From Scatophagus argus (lineage: Eukaryota > Chordata > Actinopteri > Scatophagidae): 64,000 nucleotides of DNA. A program made the translations under genes and the position numbers. Shown in pieces: positions 11,691 through 22,100 of this stretch. How positions within the stretch are numbered: position 1 is the first letter of the stretch; every line of letters starts with the position of its first letter. The stretch covers positions 24,519,001-24,583,000 of the forward strand of contig NC_058498.1 in NCBI RefSeq assembly GCF_020382885.2, read 5' to 3'. The notes under the pieces were generated by a model. That model was not told the DNA's origin. It worked only from the letters and a program-made list of their open reading frames with translations, and did not search any database.

Positions 11691-14020
11691 TGAAGTTCAG
11701 AGTTTTGTCATCTTAGTTACATAGAAGATGCAATAAAGTTGAAGGGTTTTCTTTTCATCCTTTATTCAAGGGTGTTTTACTGAGATGAAAGGCACATCAG
11801 GAGAACCAATTTTTAGTTTAGTTTGTTGATGACAGTCTTTGATATGACCAGATTTTCTAGTGTACAATTAAAAATATTACAAACAAATGCAAATAACCCA
11901 AAAAATGTTTCTCTACAAGTTTTGCTGATACTTTCTGTAATTGTTCTTTAGTGGGGCATCCAAATAAGGAAGCTGGCTTGCATCCAAGATGAGAAACCCT
12001 GCAACTGATAAGACACCATCATTCTTGCACACGACTCCCTCTTAAAATAAGCTTTAATTAAAAAAAAAACAACAACAAAGTATTAAAGCACTGACATGTA
12101 AACAGTAAGAGCACTCTGATTGTACAGAACACAATATACACTGTATGTCAACGACTGACTTCTTTAATGAAACGATGACAGAGTTCTGCATTCCCAAACT
12201 GTTTATTTACTAAAAATCATGACCTATTTATGAGTAATAGAAAGTAAATAGAAAAAAACTCTCAACAAGAGAAATAAATCACTAAACTACTGCTTTAACA
12301 AACTCCCACATGCAGGTGCAAACATATGTTTACAAATCCACCACTGTTTCTCTGGCTTATCTACCAGCCAAAATGCTCTGTATTTAATAGATTTACATTT
12401 TACCAAACCAAGTAGGACGTAAACAAGGTTATATGGTTAAATGAAAGTTATATATGATATTTAAGACAGCCATTGCAAACAAAAGGGTTGACCCACCACC
12501 AAAGTTCTAAACACAGGATTGGAATTTGCTATGTTTACATCAATGATGTTTGCAATCCAAAACTATAAAAACACCATTACATATTCAATCATAATGAACT
12601 GGCAAAAATACAAAATTTAAGATTAGGCCTTTAAAGTGACCATGTAAATTTTGCATGAAAAAGTAAAGCATTAATTCTTTTGCAAATGAAAAGTTGAAAT
12701 CTTTACCAATAATGAAATCCAACATTGCTATGACCTATGACATAGTGATGGTTAATTTTTGCATTTTTGTCCTGCTGTGCTACTCTATGCTACTTTGTGC
12801 TACTGTTTCTTGTCCTGTCAATGTAGCTAGGCTCACTGTAATGTAAAAACATATCAGCGCTCACTGACAAAGACAGACCAGCCAAATAACTTTCTGTTGC
12901 TGGTCTTTCCATTTATAGGAGATAAATCCTGAGATGCTTTCTCAGCATCTGCCACCCTTGTCTCTTTGGTATTCTTTGGAATAAAATAACAACAAACCTG
13001 ATAGGAAAACAGTGACAGGTGCAATCAATTAGCATCAACTAAGAACATTCAGTATGCTTCAGGATTCCATTCAGGAAACTGGGTGGCAGAGATGGTAAAT
13101 CAGATTTAAGTTGATTGTAAATAGATTTAGAACAATGTAGTGTCTGGATGCATTAGCTTATGACTTGCTGATTGACGCAGTACTATCTATCTTAGTTAAG
13201 ATGTCAAGTATCACTTGTCACTGATATCTGAGTTGACACAGCTTGCATGCTTGTTTTGAATGAGTCACACACTGCTGGCAAGTTTTGCTCTTCACATGTG
13301 ACTCGTTTTCCTTTCTTACTTTTACTGTCTTTCATTTCGACTGTGTGTCCCACAGTCGAAACGCTGGAACAGAATGAAAACTTCTGATGTGAAGGCATAG
13401 GTCAATCACTATTGTTTGCCATTTGTGAATCAACATATTTAGCACTTCAAAAAAGGTTTACAGGATAAAGGTCTAAAGAGAAGCCTCATATTTTGAGTGT
13501 CTAACATTTGCTAAGCAAAACAACCCTGAAGGCCTTTTTTTTGTGGGTATCAAAAATTTAAATTCATAAAAGACTCATATTTTCTGATATCACTGGTGGG
13601 AGCAACCCACCTCCACAGTTAATGTCATAGGGACACCGACACAGTCTCATTCCCAGGGTGTACCACCATTTTGTAACAGCAGGCACGCTATAGCATCTGT
13701 ATGATATGCAAATTAATGGAACACAACATAGTTTACAAAGTGAGAAGGTTCCAGGAGGGGTGGAGTTCAGGGTTGAATGACAGATCACGCACATTTTCAT
13801 GATCTGAAACCAAAGACCCCTGATTTTTTCTAAACCTAACCTAAATATGCAGTTTTATTTTAACTATGTGCTACAAAGGCTTTGTAGAAGGAAGGCTTTG
13901 CATGTCACACATGAAAGGACACTTTGGGGCATGACAAAGCTGCCTCAGTATTTTATGATCTAGGTTGAGAACATGTTCAATAAACCATAAATTTCTCAAT
14001 GCATTTCAAACTGAGAGCAA
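11691..14020. other. Downstream flank of desmoglein A, no further gene seen
   Basis: AT-rich and repeat-poor. The 3' untranslated region of gene A should start at 14020; a candidate AATAAA is at 13859-13854 and others further on. Short open frames at 13204 and 13564 show no recognisable domain. Confidence 0.5.
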
Positions 14021-17000
14021 TCACTGCTGTTTACACCTTCCAGAGGGGCTTTTTGGACTTTGAAGACTCTTGATGGAGTCCTTTTGACTCTTTCTGGATT
14101 TGTTCCGAGGAGTTTGGCTGATGACTGTCTGAAGAGCTACTGGACTCACTTGGCCACCACTTGCCTCAGCCTCATGCATGTAATAAGGAGCTTTCGACAC
14201 ATCTATTGAACCACCTTCCCCGACAGTGCCTACCCCTGCTGCTTCTCCAGTTATTTGCAAGTAACCAGCCCCCTCAGCTACTTCATTGGTTGCAATAAAA
14301 TTTGCGGCTTCCGTCTCTGCTGAGACTGGGTCTGTCTCCAACACTGAAGATAAGGTTTTGTTCACCTCTTGAATCTCTGAATGATATGTTTGTGATACCT
14401 GACCAGATGCACCTAAAGCTTCTCTCTCTCGGTCAAAACTGACTTCTGCTTTACCTTTTTCTGGAGTGAAATCTGGATTTTCACTTTCTTCAGTTTTAAT
14501 TATGTCTGTGTTCTGGTGAGGTGTTTCACCCTCAGCAAAGTGCCCAGATGCCAATATGAAACCACTGCCCTCTCTGTCTTCACTGGACTTAGAAATCTGT
14601 CCTGTGGCCACCCTGATTGATCTTATGTTCTCTGAAGATGTAACCATATCATCCAAACCCTCCATGGCAGTACCACCTACTAACTCTTGACTGATGACAT
14701 CTTGTGTCTTAGGACTATCCAGAGTTGTGTCACCTATCTGAGAAGAGTCTATTCCTTGAATTACTTGGTGAGTAGTAACATCAGAGCACATTTCTTGAAT
14801 TTTACCCATCTTTGATGTTACTGCCATCTGATTCATTTCTAAACATTCAGTCTCTAAACGTTCAGAGTCCTCTTCCAACGTCTGGTAAGACTTGCCTTCC
14901 TCTCCTACATGGGAACTTGTGCCTGATATGACTTCTATTTCTCTTTCAACATCTTGGTCATCTAGGATGCTTATTTTTACACTGTCATTTGACATAAGCA
15001 TATACTGTACTTGAGAAACTGTAAGGGGTGTATCTTCTTTTTCATTGGCTTCATCTGAAACGATACTTGTTTGCTGTACAGGTAACACCTTTTCCTCTAC
15101 AATATTCTGCTCTTTTGCTGTTTCTATTATGTTATCTTTTAAGATGAGCTGATCCCCCAAAGGGGAACTTTTTCCTGATGCTGCTTCTCTTCCAACCTCT
15201 TCGTCTTTGTCTGTGATGCTAGCATTTTGCTCTGCAGATAATTCCACTAACTCCAGAAACTGTTCCTCGTTATCTGAGATTAAGGTATGCTCCAACTGAG
15301 CAACTGTAAGGGATGTATCTTCAGTTTCACTGGCTTCATCTTCATCTGAGATGCTACTCATTTGGTTTACAGGTAACACCTCTTCCTCCACTATTTCGTG
15401 CACTTTTGTTCCATCTTTTATGTTGTCCTCTGAGATGAGTTGGTCATCCAAGGGAGAACCTTTTCCTGAAGCTGCTTCTATTCCAATATCTTCGTCATCG
15501 TCCATGATACTAGCATTTTGCTCTACAGATAATTCCACAGAATCCACACTCTGTTCCTCGTTATCTGAGATTAAGGTATGCTCCAACTGAGAAACTGTAA
15601 GGGATGTATCTTCTGTTTCACTGGCTTCATCTTCATCTGAGATGCTACTCATTTGCTGTACAGGTAACACCTCTTCTTCCACAATATCCTGCCCTTTTGC
15701 TCCTTCTCTTATGTTGACCTCTGAGATGAGTTGATCTTCCAAAGGAGAGCCTTCTCCTGAAGCTTCTGTTTCAGTCTCCTCAGCTTTGTCTGCGATGCTA
15801 GCATTTTGCTCTACAGACAATTCTATCAACTGCACAATCTCCACCTCATTATCTGAGATTAAGCTATGCTCCAACTGAGAAACTCTAAGGGATGTGTCTT
15901 CTGTTTCACTGGTCTCATCTTCATCTGAGATGCTACTCATTTGGTGTACAGATAACACCTCTTCCTCCACAATATCCTGCTTGTTATTTGAGATCAAGGT
16001 GTCATCCACTAGAGAGCTTGCACTTGATGCATCTTCTTTCTCACTCTCATCTGACAAACCTACAGATTGCTTTTCCAGTGACACTGTTTCCTCCACAGCA
16101 CCCTCATTTGTCTCTTCATCTGTAATGTTGTCATCTGAGATGAACTTATCTTCCATTTGAGAACTTGTGCTCAATGCAACCTGTCTTCCACTGTCTTCAT
16201 CCTGGTCATCAGAGTTGCTGATGCTCTCGTGTGACACCCCTTCCCCCATAACTATTTCCTCTTTCTCTCCATCACTTATACTGTCTCCATCTGTCTCGAA
16301 TTGATCCTCGTCCAGCTCTGATCCTGCTGTTACATTCTGTTGATTATCAACATCTTTTTTGTGGCTAGAAACTTTTGCTGTAAGTAGATTTTGTTCTAAT
16401 GTTGTTGCCACATTAGACAGCTCTACTTGTGCTTGTCTGATTACGTTCGATGCTGATATAATATTTGGATCAACCACATGTCCTTCTTCTTGGTAAGCTA
16501 AAATAGGGCTCGCACTCTGTAATGATGTTTTTACTTCAGTATTAGAAATATCTGCCTTTCCATGGCATTCGTCTATTTTGTCCCTTTTAGTATGATTCAC
16601 CTGTAGTTCTGCCAGTGTTCCCTCATGAGAGATGGACCTTTCCTCAGACTCATTCACAGTGCCAGTGGAAATATCATGTGGAGAATTTAGTAATAATTCA
16701 TCATCCATAGTATTGAGTCCCCCCTCAGAATCTAAGAGTTCCTGCTCAACCCCTTCACATCCACTAGTGGTGACAATACTAACTTCCTCCGTGTTGTCTT
16801 CTGCCTGGGTAATATCAGAAGTTACAATAACCTGATTTGTTTCTAAATCTGAAATAGCTGTCTTTGTTGGACAGACATCTTCATAAAGCTTCCCGCCACT
16901 TTGGTCCTCTATGACTTCATCCAACTGAGATTTAGAACAAGCTTCAAAAATTATGTCCTCTGGACCTTCCACTGTGCTATGCTGAATAGGATTTAATTTT

Positions 17001-19132
17001 TCTTGCTCTTCTTCTTTCAAAGGTGCTGCTTCCTGGCTGCCTACACTTCCTTCTGTGCTATCATGCGTTTCACTATTTACAAGGTCTATGTGGTCCAAAG
17101 TAAAAGCAGACTCCTCTCTTTGAGGCGATGTTGTTGTCTCTTCATTCTCTTTGTCTGTATTAACAAAATCAGTGACATCTGATCCAGGTAGGAAATCTTC
17201 TGTGGTACACATTTTAGTGACCGTAGATAAATTTTCCTCAAGAAAACCTTCACAGGGAACACAGTTTTCTTGCTGTTCTGACTGTGGGGCCTTAGCTTCT
17301 TCCTCTGTGTTCTCTTGCATGTTCTGGCTTGATGAAACTTCAGCAAAGTGTTTCAGTTGATCAGGGACAATTTTGTCCATTGTATCTCCCAGTTTCTTAG
17401 CCACAGGGTCAGAATGGTCAGAAGATTTCTGTAATACATCTGGTACTGGTAATGATTTCACAGTATCTTCTTCAAGATTTTCAACTGAATCAGATTTTTG
17501 TGTTTGATTCTCTTGGATACCATAATTGTCTTCAAATGCACTTTGAACCACCTCACTTAGATCCTCATGATCAATTATGGTGTGGTGCTCTGATGTGTAG
17601 GTGATCTCGTCACCAGATGTCTTTTCTTCAGTTGCATCAGCTTGCAAATTCTCCTTTTCATCCTTTAAAAGACTTTTCATCATCACCTGTTCCTTTGAAG
17701 ATAGATTCATTTGAATGGTTTTAGCAGTAACAACAGTATTTACAGCATTAATTGTCTTGTCTTCCTTTGGTAAATCTATTCTACATGCTTTTTGAATACC
17801 ACTGGCATCTGCTGTTTGTTCCAATGGAGGAATACCATGGAACTGGTTTACACCGACCTGCCTAATACTGGTTGGAATTTGGCCAGCATGACTGATTTCT
17901 GTATTCATTGCCCTATGTCTCATTCCCATTTGTGGCTGCCCAACAGTGACCAGCCCTAATCCCATCTGCCCAGGCTGCCCAGCCCATGTTTGCCCCAAAT
18001 TTCCATTTACTGCAACAACAACCCCCCTTTTAGCAACAGTATGCCCTTGCAGAATAGCATACGTACTCCCACGGGCTGCTGGGCCTAACACCCCCTGAGG
18101 GGGAGCAGCCTCTTTTACCAGGATAGCACCTCTGGGTAAAGTACCCTGAGATGAGCCTGGGTCTACCCCATCTGCCTCACCTGGACTACTCTTATCCTTG
18201 ACTAATGTGTAATTATCATCGGGATTTGGCCCGACCATTTTCCAGCCATCCATGGGGACTGAGCTATGAGACACACCTGAGCTCACAGGTAGCAACAGGG
18301 TGGGTCTGACTGGGTTGGTAGGGCTGGCAGGACTTTGGGGACTCTCAATGCCCTGGATAACTAGACTAGAAGTAGAGACTTGGGGTCCACTGATTAAGAG
18401 TCCAGAAGGACTCTGGGGCCCACTGATTGCAAGTCCAGAAGAAGGACTCTGGGGCCCACTGACTACGAGTCCAGAAGAAGGACTCTGGGGTCCACTGATT
18501 ACGAGTCCAGAAGAAGGACTCTGGGGCCCTCTGACTACATACAGGCCAGAAAAATTGGCTTGATGGGTCCCGTCTGCCAGCAGAACCGTATTCTGAAGCT
18601 GTGGTTGAACTACATAGTGCATGGGCTGTAGTACAGTGCTAGCAGTGTAGTAAACTGGCTGCTGTTGTAGTACCACTGTCTGATGGGGAAGAGTAGCAGG
18701 CTGACTGATGTTAGAGGAATGACTGATGTTAGTAACCTTGGAACAAGGCAGTGTGGATGGCAGGGCAGTACTTACAGTACTGACAGATGATTTGGAGTTG
18801 TTAGTAGATGACACAACTGTCTCTGTCTTCACATCAGTATGTTTTGTCTTGACACTTTGCTCAATTTTAGGCTTAACAACTGGTTCAACAAGATTAACTG
18901 TGGTTTTGACAGTGCTGGATGCTTTGTGTTCCAAGGAAGGTTTAGGTGTTGATGCCGTAGGGAAACAGATTTCAGCCAGAGTCTTGAACTTTGGCCCGAG
19001 ATCACTGAGGAACTGCAGGTCGTCGTTAGACTCCAGGAGGCTGCAGCAGCCCAGTGAGCCAGCAAAGGAGCCCTCACCCTCATAATCATACTGCAACAGA
19101 CCATCTTTCACTGGCACTGCACATCCGGATTT
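14021..19132 (-). CDS. dsg2-like: Gene A last exon: catenin-binding segment plus 1.6k-residue acidic repeat tail
   Basis: The acceptor at 19134-19133 opens [13 protein letters not shown], followed by the catenin-binding segment within about the first 60 residues. Next come the shared [13 protein letters not shown] block (about 18571-18670) and five 12-residue copies of [12 protein letters not shown] (18382-18540). A Gly/Val/Gln-rich part follows, then more than 1000 residues rich in Glu, Asp, Ser and Thr that include four tandem units of about 97 residues (about 14900-15990). The last 30 residues turn basic ([18 protein letters not shown]). The frame stays open for 1703 codons and the repeat periods are multiples of three, so it is under coding constraint. 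No enzymatic domain is recognisable; it looks disordered. Confidence 0.92.
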   Translation of the reverse strand, partial: KSGCAVPVKDGLLQYDYEGEGSFAGSLGCCSLLESNDDLQFLSDLGPKFKTLAEICFPTASTPKPSLEHKASSTVKTTVNLVEPVVKPKIEQSVKTKHTDVKTETVVSSTNNSKSSVSTVSTALPSTLPCSKVTNISHSSNISQPATLPHQTVVLQQQPVYYTASTVLQPMHYVVQPQLQNTVLLADGTHQANFSGLYVVRGPQSPSSGLVISGPQSPSSGLVVSGPQSPSSGLAISGPQSPSGLLISGPQVSTSSLVIQGIESPQSPASPTNPVRPTLLLPVSSGVSHSSVPMDGWKMVGPNPDDNYTLVKDKSSPGEADGVDPGSSQGTLPRGAILVKEAAPPQGVLGPAARGSTYAILQGHTVAKRGVVVAVNGNLGQTWAGQPGQMGLGLVTVGQPQMGMRHRAMNTEISHAGQIPTSIRQVGVNQFHGIPPLEQTADASGIQKACRIDLPKEDKTINAVNTVVTAKTIQMNLSSKEQVMMKSLLKDEKENLQADATEEKTSGDEITYTSEHHTIIDHEDLSEVVQSAFEDNYGIQENQTQKSDSVENLEEDTVKSLPVPDVLQKSSDHSDPVAKKLGDTMDKIVPDQLKHFAEVSSSQNMQENTEEEAKAPQSEQQENCVPCEGFLEENLSTVTKMCTTEDFLPGSDVTDFVNTDKENEETTTSPQREESAFTLDHIDLVNSETHDSTEGSVGSQEAAPLKEEEQEKLNPIQHSTVEGPEDIIFEACSKSQLDEVIEDQSGGKLYEDVCPTKTAISDLETNQVIVTSDITQAEDNTEEVSIVTTSGCEGVEQELLDSEGGLNTMDDELLLNSPHDISTGTVNESEERSISHEGTLAELQVNHTKRDKIDECHGKADISNTEVKTSLQSASPILAYQEEGHVVDPNIISASNVIRQAQVELSNVATTLEQNLLTAKVSSHKKDVDNQQNVTAGSELDEDQFETDGDSISDGEKEEIVMGEGVSHESISNSDDQDEDSGRQVALSTSSQMEDKFISDDNITDEETNEGAVEETVSLEKQSVGLSDESEKEDASSASSLVDDTLISNNKQDIVEEEVLSVHQMSSISDEDETSETEDTSLRVSQLEHSLISDNEVEIVQLIELSVEQNASIADKAEETETEASGEGSPLEDQLISEVNIREGAKGQDIVEEEVLPVQQMSSISDEDEASETEDTSLTVSQLEHTLISDNEEQSVDSVELSVEQNASIMDDDEDIGIEAASGKGSPLDDQLISEDNIKDGTKVHEIVEEEVLPVNQMSSISDEDEASETEDTSLTVAQLEHTLISDNEEQFLELVELSAEQNASITDKDEEVGREAASGKSSPLGDQLILKDNIIETAKEQNIVEEKVLPVQQTSIVSDEANEKEDTPLTVSQVQYMLMSNDSVKISILDDQDVEREIEVISGTSSHVGEEGKSYQTLEEDSERLETECLEMNQMAVTSKMGKIQEMCSDVTTHQVIQGIDSSQIGDTTLDSPKTQDVISQELVGGTAMEGLDDMVTSSENIRSIRVATGQISKSSEDREGSGFILASGHFAEGETPHQNTDIIKTEESENPDFTPEKGKAEVSFDREREALGASGQVSQTYHSEIQEVNKTLSSVLETDPVSAETEAANFIATNEVAEGAGYLQITGEAAGVGTVGEGGSIDVSKAPYYMHEAEASGGQVSPVALQTVISQTPRNKSRKSQKDSIKSLQSPKSPSGRCKQQ

Positions 19133-22100
19133 CTGTTATAGGTGAAGAAAGTGCACAAACAATGGTGTCAATAAAGTATGAAAATATATTTTGTATGTAA
19201 AAGATCGGATGAGAAAGCCAGCTGCATGAAAAGCTAACATAGTACCTGTGAGTAGTAATCATTGAGGAAGGCATCAGGCAGGGCTATATCCTCATACAGG
19301 GATGTCATGTGTTGGACGCCAAGTGTTTGTCTGCTAAATGTTCCACTGCTATTGCCATAGTTGAACGATTCCCTTGAAATCCCATAGGCTTTGTCAACCT
19401 CCATCAAAGTTTGGGTGGTTTCTTCAAACCTCTGCACAGATTTGTTGTAGCTTGCTGTCATGTGATGGGTTTCTGTGATTCTTGAAGGAACAGCGTTGAA
19501 GTTTGGTGCTGGTGCCATCTCAACTTTTTTTTGGGTACCCAGAATCTGAGGGATACTTTGGAGTGGCACTTCCTAAAACGTGAGGAAGAAATCAAGTGTA
19601 ACTTAGTGACATACATCTATGATATATTTTGACTTGGCAATATGTTTGTGGTGTCAGAACAAGCATATAATGTCAAATAGGGCTCAAAAGACATTAGGCT
19701 GCATACCATAAAATCGTCACAAGCAGCTGTATTTTTAAATGCACACCTTTAAGGATGTCACATGTTTTAAATATAAGAATTTAACCCCTCACTGAAAGTG
19801 ATTGCAACAAGTTTCTTAACCATTCATCCCACTCAACCACTGACATACTATGTAGACAAAAGGTATTGGTAAGAGACAGTGAGGTTGGGCTAGGTCCCTT
19901 ACTTCCAGTGAAAGGAAATCTTAATGCTTCAGCATGCCCAAACATTTTGGACAATGCTATGCTTCCAACTTTGTGAGAAAAATTTGGGGAGTTTCTATTC
20001 TAGCATGACTGAAGCAAAGTCCCTAAAGCCATGGTTGAATGAGTTTGGTGTGGAAGAACTTGATTGGGCACAGAGCCATGACCTCAACTCTTTTGAACAC
20101 CTTTGAGATGAACAGAAATAGAGATTGTGAGCCAAGCTTTTTTGTCCATCATCAGTGCCTGACCTCACCTTTGCACTACTGCATGAATGGGCAAAAAATC
20201 TTACAGAAACAATCTTATGGAAAGCCTTCCCAGAAGAAGGCTGCAAATCTGTCTATATATTTAGAATGCAATATTATTAAAGTCACTGTTGATGCTATGG
20301 TCACGTGTCCCAAGACTTTTGTCCATTTACTGTATAAAGATGCACAACGCATCTCAACTTTCTCCCACTGCACAAAAATGACATCAAAATATCCCAGATA
20401 TGAGTGCTGTCACCATGCACTGTTGACATCATTTGGAACCAAAGCCTGTACAATAGTGATCAGGCAATAGCATCAAATAACTAATTACAACCAAACTTAT
20501 CAGCAAAATGTACACTTGAATATACATCAGTGTGACAAAAAACACATTTGGGAAAAATGTATTTGAAGTGTACTGTGAGGGGACAAGGTTTATGACCTGT
20601 ACTGCAGGCAGCCAGTAGAAAGTCAAGTAGTTTGGCTTCACTTTTGGAGAGTTGACATGTCCATCTTTATGTAGTGATTGTATCTAACTAATAGGTGGAA
20701 GCTAATTTGGTATAACTTTTGACATACTGTCGGAGTGATTCTAAATAGGATGTCATAGTATAGGCCCACTGTGTTTCGTGATTTATTTTCATGACTAAAA
20801 ACATTTCAAAATCAATATTCCCTCTGTTTAATTCTCAGATCAAATCATGGAAGTGTTGGAATAATAATTTTCGTCATGAGCATGTGGTGTTATGGTTTGA
20901 TCATATTCTAAATTTGTAGTGGACCCAATCACATTGCTTGGTCCAAGCTACTTGTACAATTGTCTGCGACAGTAGTAGCCTATATGATTTTCCTGTGACC
21001 CAACATACTGCATTAGACCACCTTTCCCCTCTGTCATTGTCACTTTGTTTCTACACAGACATTAATATTAGATAATACTAGATTTAAATGTGATTCTGTA
21101 TATTGATAAACTACAATAAAAAGGGTGAGGTATCCTGAAAAAGAAAACAAATATTCCAGCCAACCTTATCCTCGCCTCTGCCCTCAGTGTGGTAGGATAT
21201 GAGGTGTTCTTTGGCATCAAATGGCAGTTCACTAAATTGGTCAGGAAAGATAGTGCCTGCTCCTCCACACTGACAGAACAGCAGAAGAAGAGGGATGACT
21301 GCAGAGAGAACCAAAACAATCAGATCAATGTAAAGCAATTTGAAGTTACACTCAAAGGTATTTTTTGGCTTCTGGTGCTGAGGTCTTCTAATTGTAAGAG
21401 ACACACCCACAAAAATGAGATATTCAAAATTAGCAATGTAATTTTATGCAACAGTGATGAGAATAGATCGTACTTATGCAATACAAAGCATAGTTAGATA
21501 TGCATTAGTAATTGATCTATCAAAAGACTGCTTGTCTTAAACTGGTTTTGTGTTGATAAAACGATGCAGTAAAGCATATTCACATGTTCTCTATAGCTCA
21601 ACTTACACAGCAGTAAGCATATTCCCATAAGCAGCAAGCCAATGGCTGGGGCAGAGAGCTCAGATGAAGTAGTCGTTAGTCTGGCAGCCATTAAGCTGCA
21701 GTCCTCTGTTTCCTGGCAGGTACAAACATTCACAGTGAAAACCTCATCGGCTGGGCAAGACAGACCCTGAGCGTCCGACACCTTCACCTGGAGCTCATAG
21801 AAGCCAGGCCACAAGTTCTCACGGGAGTGAAGAGCAGCAGTTGTCTCTAGTGACAAGAAGATTGGATTAAAGGGCTGTCAAACTCACACTGTATTGTCAC
21901 TCTATTACAGATTAAGATTTTTTTTCTTTACATTTGGCTAACACATTTATGTGAAGTGACTTGTAATTAGTGCATTTAAAAGATTTAAAAGATAAGCAGT
22001 CCTAACAATCATCACACATCAGAGTGTCACTAATACAAAGCTACTTTATTATTTAAGTCTTCACAAAGAAAAAACCTCCAAAAGTAAACAAAATACAAAG

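Noticed and set aside
13204..13800. Short Cys-containing frames downstream of gene A, considered as the missing chemokine exons for the 10555-10777 fragment
   Set aside because: The Cys spacing does not fit a chemokine core and no matching splice phase was found.
18382..18545. Regular short repeats suggestive of a CRISPR array
   Set aside because: They are contiguous in-frame protein repeats without unique spacers, in a eukaryotic gene.
18300..18563. Repetitive plus-strand frame over the gene A tail
   Set aside because: Shadow of the 12-residue minirepeat on the coding strand.
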